Origin: Adiantum capillus-veneris | Taxonomy: Eukaryota > Streptophyta > Polypodiopsida > Polypodiales > Pteridaceae | DNA length: 64,000 nt | Assembly: GCA_014529385.2 (NCBI GenBank) | Contig: CM043966.1 | Location: 111,742,468-111,806,467 of the forward strand | Direction of reading: 5' to 3' | Part shown: positions 11,954-22,100 of the stretch, piece by piece | Position numbering within the stretch: the stretch's first letter is position 1 | How the letters are laid out: the number at the start of each line of letters is the position of its first letter | Position numbers and translations under genes: made by a program | Notes under the pieces: generated by a model | The model's input: the letters and a program-made list of their open reading frames with translations, nothing else | What the model was told of the DNA's origin: nothing | The model's database searches: none

Positions 11954-13120
11954 TTAGTGGAGTCCCATCAATTTCAGCATCTGAAGATGTGACTCGTATC
12001 TCAGGTTTCCAATGGTCAGTGTAGGGCCGAATATCTTATTTTCATGAGTAAAGAAACCATTGTAGAATGCCTCCTCAAAGGCCTGCATGTGGAAGCTCGC
12101 CATAAACATGATTCTCTGATAAAAGAGGTGTAATACTTTTGGAGATGGCTGCAAGGATAGATCATACATCATATTTGTCACTTTGTCGGCTGTTGACAAC
12201 AATGTTGAGCTGGTAGCTTTATCCGGTGCGAACACTTCAATGCAAGCCAATAATGTTCTGCAAATATTTTTGAGCATTTGACACGAACGGTCAGGAGAGC
12301 CAGTAAAGAGCTTAATGGTGCCCATTAGGGTTTTCCCCATGTAGGCCTTACTTATTCTCTCTCCCACCTTTGGTCCTGGAATCCTGGGATATTTAAGCCA
12401 ATTTGGCTTCTTTGCTGTGATCCTGCCATGCTCTTGCCAACTCCTGACTCGTGGCACTGGACAGAATGTTGCATCTTCTATAACTTCATTGGGTGCCTCC
12501 ACCAAATAGATTAGGTAGGTTGGGTACTTTGTTAACCACCCTTTCCTCCATCTCGGCTGGGAGTCTACTATGTTCTTTGATTCCTCCTCTTTTGTGATGT
12601 CATCTTCGTATAGAGTGACATGCTGCTCCTCTTCTATCCTTTTCTTTGTTTTCAACACTTCAAACTTTAGTAGAGGAAGGGGCAATGTAGGTTGCATCCA
12701 CTGTTCTTGCAACACCTTAGTATCCAACCCTTGAAGTCCGATGGAGAACAGGAGTCTTCTTTCCCACTCCATGGCCTCCTTTGCACTCTCCTCTGTTGCC
12801 TGCTCTATTTGCTCGTGCAATCTGTTTTCCTCCTCCTTGGTAAGTCTTGATGTTGTGGCCTCTTCTTGTGCTGGGGCTGGATCTTCAATAGTTGTGGCTT
12901 CCCCAGTTTCTGGTAGCTCCATGGTTGCCCCGCCGGTTTCTTCTTGTTGAACCTCTATATATTTTATCATTTTGTCTTGCAGATCTTGGAGCTGCTTTCG
13001 GAGGGCCTCATTCTCCGCTCTTAGTGCTTGGTTCTCTGATGTAAGTCGTTCTTCTACAGCCAATGAGCCCTCTGCATTGTTCAATCTTTTCACTTGCTCT
13101 AGCCGTAATTCTCTTTGCAA
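11954..13120 (-). CDS. Accessory ORF downstream of integrase (coiled coil plus globular domain)
   Basis: An intact 388-residue frame. The N-terminal third is a heptad-rich coiled coil (about residues 15-65, with ENQALRAENEALRKQLQDLQ). An acidic Thr/Glu-rich linker follows, then a second charged helix, then a Trp/Pro-containing globular region (about residues 180-388) with no motif I recognise. It ends 40 bp before the purine tract, so it belongs to the element's 3' part. Together with 13223-13507 it forms a coiled-coil protein of at least 500 residues. It is not homologous by eye to the accessory region of element A, though both combine coiled coils with an unknown domain. Function is unknown. 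Confidence 0.55.
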   Translation of the reverse strand: MQRELRLEQVKRLNNAEGSLAVEERLTSENQALRAENEALRKQLQDLQDKMIKYIEVQQEETGGATMELPETGEATTIEDPAPAQEEATTSRLTKEEENRLHEQIEQATEESAKEAMEWERRLLFSIGLQGLDTKVLQEQWMQPTLPLPLLKFEVLKTKKRIEEEQHVTLYEDDITKEEESKNIVDSQPRWRKGWLTKYPTYLIYLVEAPNEVIEDATFCPVPRVRSWQEHGRITAKKPNWLKYPRIPGPKVGERISKAYMGKTLMGTIKLFTGSPDRSCQMLKNICRTLLACIEVFAPDKATSSTLLSTADKVTNMMYDLSLQPSPKVLHLFYQRIMFMASFHMQAFEEAFYNGFFTHENKIFGPTLTIGNLRYESHLQMLKLMGLH

Positions 13121-13222
13121 GCTCCGGACTTGATCTTCTAGAACGGGGACTATTGCTCCCTCTGGCTCTACTAATGTTCTGCTAGCTCTTGGTGTGGATC
13201 TAAGCCTTAGGATTGTTCTCTC

Positions 13223-13507
13223 CTACAGCTCCATCCTTTCTTGTAGCTCAATGAGCTCGTCCTTTGTAGCTTTCAATTCATCTTCAATTCTTTCTTTGGC
13301 TTCTTGTGCACGGTCCACCTCTCTTGAAGCATCAGCAAGTTGGAGGATTAGTCCATCTCTTTCATTTTCTACTTCTTCTTTGCTATCTCTCATTGTCTTT
13401 GATCGGGCTTTGATCTGCTTCAATAGTTGATGCACTTTCTGGATATCTCTTTCATCCTCATCCTCAAGCTCAAGTGCTCTTTCTACTACAGTCTCCTTTA
13501 GCTTCAA
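13223..13507 (-). pseudogene. Accessory ORF, upstream coiled-coil segment
   Basis: A 94-residue, almost wholly charged helix (EDEDERDIQKVHQLLKQIKA and similar heptads). It lies just upstream of the 388-residue frame and is separated from it by a stop near 13220. It probably once formed one protein with it. Confidence 0.45.
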
Positions 13508-13586
13508 CGCATCCTTTGCCTTCTCAGGTACTAACCTCTGCTCTCTGTCTAATTTATTCTTCGTCCTTGCTCTCCGTTTCTCTCCG

Positions 13587-14147
13587 TTATTCTTGTGCTA
13601 TGGCAATGCCATACACAACCTTGAGGGCCTCTTCTTGAGTATATACTGTGTCTATTTGAGCATCATATTGCTCTTTCTTCTCTTGAACTGGATCCGTTGT
13701 CTTCTCCTCTTGCTGTATTTCGGGCTTTTCTAGCACATCCACCTCAACTTCAGTAGTCGTCTCCTCCACTATCTTTTCCTTTCCTTTAGGACTTGGCTCC
13801 TCTACCTTGCCCTTGCCCTTGTCACCTCTTTTTAATTCAGCTTTAAGGTGTTGAACTTCTGCTTCAGTGTATGGATCTACTGGTTGCTGCTCCAAGATAG
13901 CCACCTCTTCTTGGTCTTCGATTTCAGGAGGGTCTTCAATAATTGGTGCATTTGGAGGTTCTCCTTTGTAGGGATTAAGTAAGCTCACATGAAAAGCATT
14001 GTGTATGAGCCAATGGTTAGGCAGCTTGAGATGATAAGCCACCTCATTGATTGGCTTCAACATTTGAAAAGGACCATAGTAGCTTTTTGCTAGTTTAGCA
14101 TAATACTTTTGATGGCCCATAGGATTTTTGCCCGTCGTTTGCATCAA
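13587..14147 (-). pseudogene. pol: Element D integrase C-terminal module and acidic tail
   Basis: Contains KSYYGPFQMLKPINEVAYHL and LIHNAFHVSLLNPYKG, the GPY/F module typical of chromovirus integrases. Where a chromodomain is expected there is instead EDPPEIEDQEEV, then a Lys/Glu-rich tail of about 120 residues ending VVYGIAIAQE. Either the chromodomain was lost or the 3' end derives from another element. Confidence 0.75.
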
Positions 14148-15208
14148 TCAAGCCTTAGGAAACTTAAGTAAGACCCAATCATTTTCTTTAAACATTAAGG
14201 CCCTTCTATGCTTGTGAGCAGTAGCTTTTTGCCTTAGTTGAGAGATGGATATAGCCTCCTTGATCTTTTGAAAAGATGCTTGCAGGTCACGGCTATACTC
14301 ATCGGCAAAGAAGATCTTCCCATGTACTTTAAGTAGCAAGGGACTTTTAGGTCACCCCTCTATGATTTCAAAAGGTGCTTTTCCCGTAGAAGTATGGATA
14401 GTATTATTATATGCATACTCTACAAGAGGTAAGTACTTTTCCCATTGTGAGCGTTGATCTACTTCTGTAACATAGGTCTTTAGTAGATCAAGAATTGTAA
14501 GATTCGCTATCTCACTTTGGCCATCTGTTTGTAGGTGATAAGCCGAAGAGAAATTCAATCTTGTACGTAGATTTTTGAAGAGACCTTTCCAAAAATTACT
14601 GGTCATTCTAGGATCTCTATCTGATACAATGGATGTTGGCAATCCATGGTGTTTGAAAATCTAGGATGTAAAGAGAGTTGACATTTGGTGTGTCTTAATA
14701 GCCTTCTTGATAGAGATAAAGTGTGCTTGCTTCCTAAACCTGTCGACTATTGCCCATATTCCCGTATTCCCATGGATAGACTTAGGTAATCCAAAGATAA
14801 AATCCATGGATATACTCTCCAATGTGAATCAGGGATTGGTAATGGCTGGAGTAATCCAAGTTTCTTCCCTCTATCATACTTGGTCTTTTGGCATACCACA
14901 CATTTTGAAACATACTCTTGTATGTCCACTTTCATGGTGGGACAATAAAAGTACGTCTCTACTCCTCGAAGAGTAGGTTGAATACCTCTATGTCCCACAT
15001 AGGGAGGAGCATGGGATTCATACATGAATTTCTCACGAAGGGAGTGCGTAACACATAGCCTATTTCCATGAATAAGATAACCATCCTGCAAGGTGAATGG
15101 TTCCTCTTTCTTCCCCAAAGCAAGGGCGGACATTATGTCTTTAAAGTCAGGGTCAGTAGCATACTCATCTATCATAGAAGATAGATCATTGTGAGTTGCA
15201 ATAGACAT
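14148..15208 (-). pseudogene. pol: Element D integrase N-terminus and core
   Basis: The HHCC zinc domain reads ESHAPPYVGHRGIQPTLRGV and CVVCQK. The core is split by frameshifts. The first Asp region (about 14800) is partly out of frame. SDRDPRMTS carries the second Asp and TDGQSEIANL the Glu. VEYAYNNTIHTSTGKAPFE is characteristic of plant chromoviruses. Breaks occur at about 14747, 14645 and 14345, so no full integrase can be made. Confidence 0.85.
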
Positions 15209-15223
15209 AGCATTAACTTTTGG

Positions 15224-15343
15224 TCATCGTGAAAGTGCATCAACCACTTGATTATGCTTACCAACAATGTGAGCAATGTGGAAATAAAATTGCGAAAGAA
15301 AATTTCCCCACCTCATTTGTTTGTCAGAAAGCTTTGTTTGCGT
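15224..15343 (-). pseudogene. pol: Element D RNase H C-terminal end (right-hand piece)
   Basis: Reads LSDKQMRWGNFLSQF and ends HNQVVDALSR, the C-terminal part of gypsy RNase H. It joins in frame to the RT/RNase H fragment at 37749-38857 once the element at 15344-37744 and one copy of its 4-bp target duplication are removed. This shows that they were one gene. Confidence 0.85.
15340..15343. repeat. Target-site duplication of element C (left copy)
   Basis: GCGT here matches GCGT at 37745-37748. Collapsing the two copies rejoins the element D RNase H reading frame exactly. Confidence 0.75.
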
Positions 15344-16491
15344 TGTGAGCGGGATGGAAACACACACAATGCCTCTATAATTAACTGACACACACTCTTG
15401 GGATGATACACACACACACTATGGCACACCACTCCGCTTACCTAACCCACCTCGCATAGACAGGGAACACACTGATGGAGTGACAGAAGAGAGACTATCC
15501 ATTTGCCCACTCCACACAGAGAGAGACATACACACACACACACACACACAAAACTCAACTCAAAAGAGGAGAATTTTTTATATTTAGATAAAATTGAGCT
15601 TGGGCCAACACCAATGGGGCAAATAGCTCACACCATATGGGTAAAATATGGGAGATTCAATCACAAATTGGAGCAGAAGCTTCGCTCATAGGAGAAACTT
15701 ACACAGCCCAAACAACAGAAAAATATTGAGGAATTTCAAAAAATGGATAGTGTCATTGCGTCCGGAATGGCCCAAAACCCTAGTCTACAATGTCAAAGTG
15801 CTCAAATCCGACCTCGGATGAGCAGTTTATGGCCAAAACAGGCTCCAAAATCAGCAAAAACTCACTTGCGGCTGTTCTTCCTCTTCTCTCCACATTTTTT
15901 CTGTCCTTCTCTCAGGTTTTTCAGTTCCCACACTTAGCTCTATTACTTGGGCACCTTTGGCCTTTTAGTTGACCTCAAACGGACCCCGAACAGGCCAAAA
16001 AGTGGCCTCGCAGTGCATAGTTGTCACCTTACTGCATCCATCCGCACACCTGGCACTCAACTTTTTCCAATAATGCATCCCACAATCACGTGAAATGGAC
16101 CCCAAATACAATTCTCATGATGACCTTTTTGCATAATCATCACAAGAAAACACCCATGTTGTGTCCGTACTTATCCACGTGCAAATATTGACCCCATTCG
16201 ACCTCCTGACGCCACTAGATGCCATCTGACGCACCTGTTTACCTCATGTCGTCGGCCCACGGATAGCTTCCTTGATCAGTTTCATGCACTACCAAATCCT
16301 TATTATTATAGAAAAAACACACTGGTACTAGTGATAGTGAAAATCGATGCACTATGTACATGCTATCCTACTTGTACACACGTGGGCCCCACACAACCAC
16401 CTGGCTCTAGAAAATGGGCAATCCTTTATTTTATGCACCATGCATGTGTATATACATATGTCCAATTCCTTGCTCCAAAAAAATCCTAGCA
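15344..16491 (-). repeat. 3' LTR of element C (1148 bp)
   Basis: Starts TGTGAGCGGG and ends TCCTAGCA on the + strand. It aligns end to end with 36589-37744, with several differences per 100 bp and CA-repeat length variation. A minus-strand AT-rich TATA-like run (AATATAAAAA) lies at about 15574-15583. Short open frames in the LTR are not genes. Confidence 0.9.
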
Positions 16492-16561
16492 TAGTTTGCC
16501 CATCCCCTAGCCTGCTAGATCATTCATGATTAGCAGCAGCAAAAAGAGATATGAGACTCAC
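16492..16561 (-). other. Distal end of element C pol, PPT and target duplication
   Basis: A 65-bp piece of element C stranded between its 3' LTR and element B. On the minus strand it resumes the pol tail (ending FAAANHE, stop) and then gives a purine-rich AGGGGATGGG tract before the LTR. The homologous + strand fragment at 52405-52465 has the same ending (LFCAADHE, stop) and a similar tract. Bases 16557-16561 (CTCAC) are the element B target duplication. Confidence 0.8.
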
Positions 16562-16812
16562 TGTGCGCTCCTTGCCACACTGTCGAAGCAAGGGACTTGC
16601 CAATACACCGTGTGCGAGCCACAAACGGCTCCAAGCACACAACAAGCCTAAACTAGCAAGCTCAAGAAAACAAAGGGTGTGTCAATCACCGCTCTACGCT
16701 CGCCTTCGTGGTGGATTCCTCGCCGCGATGAAGAAGAAGCTGCAGTCGTGCCGCGCTCAACCGCTTCGCCGCCGTCGTGCCTTCGTAATGCTCGATCGCA
16801 CACACACTCTCC

Positions 16813-16844
<32 letters not shown>

Positions 16845-17146
16845 AGGAGGTGAAGAAGAAGAAGATGGAGATGGAGATGGAGCAAGAGCACTCTTCAATT
16901 GCACAAATGAGAGAATGAGTAAAAATTAGGTTTAGTTGGCTTTTATAGGAGCTCACCCAATTCACACTTGGGCGCCCATGCTTAGCGAACTAATCCCTTG
17001 AATGTCCAAGTTAAAGTGCGCCTCTCATCGACGATCACTCTTACCCTTTTCCTATTGGTCCGACAAGCCCGGTACCTGACTCTATCGAATACATAATACA
17101 CGTCCGTCGTAGGTGATGGGGTGTCCGTGTGCCGTGAGGGTTAACA
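16562..17146 (-). repeat. 3' LTR of element B (585 bp)
   Basis: + strand ends TGTGCGCTCC and GGTTAACA. Nearly identical to 29469-30055. It includes a CT/CA microsatellite that differs by one CT unit between copies. Confidence 0.95.
16940..16947 (-). promoter_or_regulatory. TATA box in the element B LTR
   Basis: Minus-strand TATAAAAG, conserved at 29849-29856 in the other LTR. The 5' LTR copy would drive gag-pol transcription leftwards. Confidence 0.7.
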
Positions 17147-17160
17147 TGCCCCCCTTCCTG
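17147..17160 (-). other. Polypurine tract of element B
   Basis: Minus-strand CAGGAAGGGGGGCA immediately precedes the 3' LTR start TGTTAAC. Confidence 0.8.
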
Positions 17161-18482
17161 ATGTAGATTCCGTCCTCGGAAGCTATTGAGTTGAAGCTGG
17201 TTCGTCGAGGTGGAAGATCATTTGAGATGAATGTCCTTAGCCTTCTTCAGTCACTGCAAAATCAAACAACATTGGCACAGTAATTGCATTCTCTTAAAAA
17301 GCATATGCAGTTTTAGGTAGACACATTGATTGGTCAAACAATTTGTTAGCAATGAACATTAAATTGCAATGTAATCAAATGCATAAACAGATGTAAAGGT
17401 AAAAAATTAAACAAGTCTGGGGTCACTAATTTGACGGTCGAAAGGCACTAGAGATCAAGTATTAATACCATGGGTAAGCTTCTTAATTTTCTCTGGTCAA
17501 TTAAGTTGTTTAATCGCGAGAGCCAAGTATTCATGTTCGAGGGCTGACTAGAGGCTATATCTAGAAAACCTTGTAGTTAAGCTACCATAAAAGGAATTTC
17601 TCATGAAATCATCGCCTGACTGATTACTTTTTCGTTGACCCCCCAAGGTCTTTTCACATTGATTCAATTATGATGTGTGTGCTTATTTTGTATGCCTTGG
17701 GTTTTTTGCTTTTCAAGGAAAAGCGCCCACACTGGGAACCTCTAGGGCTCTAGTACCATAGGTGATACATGTGAGTGAAGTACCAAATCAAGCTGAGATT
17801 TCTCTTCCAGCGTAAGATTTTACAGTGTGGCACTTTGATTTTTTGTTTGTTCATTTTCAACATTTTAATTTTGTAACTTTGGGGGGTCATATAACACTGT
17901 TACATTCCCCAGGCTCATCACATTAGTAAACTCCCTTTATAATACTTAAGCTAAAGGTCAATAGGGTTAAGCCCACTAGAAAGCCCTAGTACATTTCATA
18001 CAATGCTGCCTAAATCGGATTAAGAACCTAAGTAACCATTGATTATTAGGAAGGCATTCCCCATGGTATTAAGAGAAGATTTCTAATATCTAGCTTGGTC
18101 AAACTAGCTTAGTCGGACTGCTTGATTTTTACACCTAGACAAGTGATTATGACAAAACATTACATTGAATTAAATGTTTGATACTAAGCAAATGCGCTGA
18201 ATATTATGCTACCAATCATAATCAAAGCAGACAATCATAGATGCAAAAAGATAAGGGCAATGCTAATGGACAAGAAACACCTGTTTGTGTTGATGGTCGT
18301 GCTTGATTTGAAGGTTCCATGAAGGTCCAAATCCTATCAATAGCAACACGCTCCTGTACACACTAGGAAACAAAAGGAATACCTCCAAGAGGCACATCAG
18401 TGGGAAAAATTAAAACTCCTAAAAAAAAAACTCAAAACACAATCTAGACCCCTAACCTACCTATCTGTCACCCCTTTTAGAA
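17161..18482 (-). other. Element B 3' untranslated region
   Basis: About 1.3 kb between the small ORF and the purine tract. It is AT-rich with no coding frame or motif that I can support. Its length is unusual for a gypsy 3' region, but nothing specific is seen. Confidence 0.6.
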
Positions 18483-18914
18483 TCAAGGAAAGAGGATATT
18501 ATATAAACCGGGTGGCCACCCTAAGGCTAGGCCTCTATCCTCATCATCTAGATAAATAAAATCGTTGTCCATGAGGCCATAGTCTTCCTCGGTCTCTATT
18601 AGTTCCTCTTCATCATCCTCTTGTGCAAGCATGCTAATCAAGAACCTCGTGATGCGTGGATACTCATCTTGTGCAAAAGAATAAGCATGTGCCATTGGAG
18701 ACACATTCGCTACTGGGTAGGGATCACTAGTTAGCCATAGACGTATCAGCCATTCTAACTCCTCAAAATTTCTCTCACATGCAAGGCTCTCTATCAAATC
18801 CCATTCGCAAGAAAGTATAGGGTAGCATACGTAGAACACTTGTTGAAAAGACAAGGGGTACCTTTCATCAAAAATAGAAGTGCATGCCTCTCGTGAAGTA
18901 GCCATTTCTGACAA
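18483..18914 (-). CDS. Small acidic ORF 3' of element B pol
   Basis: An intact 143-residue frame beginning MSEMATSREACTSIFDERYP (a second Met lies at residue 4). It has aromatic and Leu-rich helical segments (about residues 20-70) and an acidic C-terminal part (about residues 95-125, with EDDEEELIETEED), ending near WPPGLYNILFP. No signal peptide or membrane span is evident, and I do not recognise the family. It lies about 270 bp after the pol stop, with a TATATATA sequence about 165 bp upstream. An intact frame in a young element suggests a real product, perhaps made from its own or a spliced transcript. Confidence 0.55.
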   Translation of the reverse strand: MSEMATSREACTSIFDERYPLSFQQVFYVCYPILSCEWDLIESLACERNFEELEWLIRLWLTSDPYPVANVSPMAHAYSFAQDEYPRITRFLISMLAQEDDEEELIETEEDYGLMDNDFIYLDDEDRGLALGWPPGLYNILFP

Positions 18915-19078
18915 GACAGATAGATTTGGTTAGGCCTTTAAAACATAAGAGTTGTTTTTGTGTGTTGCTTGAATTGACACGGTGAATTTGGACTTATATG
19001 TAAGATCTGATAGGGTGCTCTCTCATTGCTAGGCGCTCTTGCTCTTTACTATTTTTGTTTTTTTGTGAGTATAAGGCT

Positions 19079-19088
19079 ATATATATAC
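19079..19088 (-). promoter_or_regulatory. Possible internal TATA box upstream of the small ORF
   Basis: Minus-strand TATATATAG lies between the pol stop (19188) and the 143-residue ORF (18914). The position fits a second, downstream transcription unit, but AT-rich sequence is common here, so this is only suggestive. Confidence 0.3.
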
Positions 19089-19187
19089 ATTCCCTAAGAT
19101 CGGAGATTGAGAGGTCAGGGAAAAAGGTTGAGAGGGAAACAAATGAATGATGACTGTCAGCAAACACTCCCCCCTTCCTTGGGTAGA

Positions 19188-22100
19188 TCATACCGTTTGA
19201 AATGAGCTTGTCACCCTTTGAAACCAATTGTTCCAGTTGGTAATAGGTGAGGATTTTTGCCAGTAGTTTTCTATTACCCTAGGTGCCTTGTCAAGTTGCA
19301 AGGGTGGTAAGGTACTCTCCCAGGATTTTATTTGCAACGTTGTTGTAGGTGGTGAACTTACCCCGGAAGGTGCAAACTCTTTCGTGCTTGGATGGATATG
19401 TACAGTGGTAGGTGGAGGTTGTGTCGAAGCTTCTATTTTCATATAGGAACTACATGAAGAGCAAGAAGCTTCATTTGATTTCCCTGTTCCTGAGCTAGGT
19501 GGAACAAATCGTTCTTTCTTTGGTACCCAAACTAGCTCTAGAACGGGTGTGTAACATTCCATGATTTTTTCCTTTCCGCGATTTTCAATTTGTTTTGGAG
19601 CCACAGGATTGGGTTTACATGGGCCAGGTGACAGGTAAGAGTACACTTTACGTTTGGGCACCCAGATTTGATCATTTCCTTCATAGTATCCTTGGGCTTC
19701 CAATAGTCGTTTAGGAATCCAACGCAGCGTTTCTTTACATTTCTTGGAGTGAGTGGTACGGTTCTTACTAGGTTTCCGTTTTTTTGCATCAACCATGCTC
19801 ACTACAGAGGTTTTAGGGACCCACTTGTATGTTTTCTCTGTTATATTAGGATGGTTCTTGTGTGTCTCAAGCTTTCTTTCAACTACATCAGTTGAAGCTC
19901 TAGAGAGTTGGGCTATGGGGACGTATGGTTCAACCTCCTGGACATGCAATGTCTTGGGTTTTATTTCCTTGGGCAATATCTCAGGGACTATGGCTTGAGT
20001 GGTAGGGCTAAGAGTTGGTTTTTGCGTTGTAACACCCTCAGTCCCCCAATCAATAGTGCATTTGGTGGCTATCATCCACGTGCGGCCTAGGTTTATATTA
20101 CCCTCCATAGTTCCAGTAGGCATGACCAAAAAGTCTTGAGCTACCACCCCATTGTCATAACTGACAGAAGTGTGCCAGATTCCAAAAACCGTAGTTTTTT
20201 CCTTGTTGACACCCTTGACTTGGATAATACTCTCAGATAGAGGTGGCTTCCCTAACTGACACCACACCCCATAGGATAGCAGATTGTATTTAGCACCCGT
20301 GTCCAATAAGGCGTTATATAGCACTTTTCCATAGGCACTATTTAACTCAATGGGGTATCGTAGAGGTGTGTCAGAGTCCAACCCATCCTCTTCGATTTCC
20401 ATGTGGAATGCATTTGTGACATCAAGGTTAGCCTCTCGTTTTTGTCTTATACGTTGTTGTCGCTCCTTAGCCTCAGCTTGAGCTTGTATCTTGTTTAGCT
20501 CGGTTTGTGCTTTGGCGGCCTTTTTTTTATGAATGGCCCGTAGTTCTTCTTGGCTTAAAGGATCATAATATCTTTTGAATTTACTCCCATTGAGGAATCC
20601 AATGGTTTCAACTCCATCAAGAGTTTCCACACGAAGGGTACCTTGTGGGGTAATTTCACATACTCTATATGGTCCTTTACCAGCATATTTCAACTTTCTC
20701 TTCTCTTTACGTACTCCATACATAAGGACTTTATCACCAACTTTGATGTCCTTGTCCTTCACATGGCGATCAAACCACTTCTTTCTCCTATCCTTTTCCA
20801 CAAGAGCATTTTGCACAACCAACTGTCTCTCTTCATCTAGTTTTTCTAAGATAAACAAACGCTCGGTTAAGGGGTTACCATTCCATCCTTCTTGAGAAGC
20901 TACCCTAAGACTAGGAATGACAAACTCCCAAGGCATAACCACTTCTTGGCCGTATACCATTTTGAATGGCGTACAATTAATAGCCACTTTATAAGCAGTA
21001 CGATAAGCCCATAAAGCAGATGTCAACTTCAAATCCCAATCAGTGCGATGAGCTTCTACCGTCTTGGTTAAAATAGAGATTAGAGTCTTGTTGGTGCTCT
21101 CGGCTTGTCCATTAGCTTGCGGGTAATAAGGTGTAGACTTATGGTGGGATATCATAAAGGTCGTGGTAAGCTCTCTTATTACCTCATTTATAAAATGGGT
21201 ACCATTATCACTAACAATTTCAAAAGGGCAACCAAATCTTGTGATAATGTTCTCAAAAAGAAACTTAGCTGTTGTCCTCGCGTCAGCTTTTTGTGAAGCC
21301 TTAGCTTCAGCCCACTTTGTTACATAGTCCGTAGCAACTAGAATATATCGAGATTGAGTGTTGCGAGCTACGGGACTAATTGGACCTACAAAGTCTAAGC
21401 CCCATTTTTCAAATGGTTGGGTTACTTTAATAGGATGTAAGGGCATTCTGTCCTTGCGCTGTGTGGTCTTGTAACGTTGGCACTCATCACACCCTTTTGT
21501 AAAAAGTGATGTATCCTTAAATAAAGTTGGCCACCAATAGCCTGATTGCAGCACCTTTCTAGCAGTCAGGTCCCCTGAAAAATGTCCTCCTGCTATGCCC
21601 ATATGTGCTTCTTGCAAGATATACAAATATTCATCCTCGCGGGCACAACGCCTAAGAATATCGTCCTTGCCTAATCTATACAGGGTTCCGGCAATCAAAC
21701 AATAGGGTTCACATTCTTTTACTAGCCTTCGAGCGATATCCTTACGAAGTTCCTTGGGTGGAAAACCATTAACTAAAAAGTTAACAATGTTCTCACTCCA
21801 TTCAGGCATAGTCTCAATTATGAATAGGGAAGTATCGGGTAATTCATCATCAACTCCTGTAGGGGCTTCACCATTGGGTATGCGAGACAAATGATCAGCC
21901 ATGACGTGCCTTTTACCGGGTCTCACTACAATCGTGAAATCAAACTCCAGAAGAATTAACAACCATCGTGTGATTCTTCCTGTGGAGCATGGCTTGTTTA
22001 CCAGATACAGCAACGCTTGATGATCCACATAAAATACAAACTTGTTTGCCAGAAGGTAGTAGCGAAATTTCTTTACTGCATAAACCATTGCCAAACCTTC

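Noticed and set aside
16551-16965. Short Arg/Ser-rich frames in the element B LTRs
   Set aside because: They span the LTR boundary and microsatellite, and are repeated in both LTRs; not genes.
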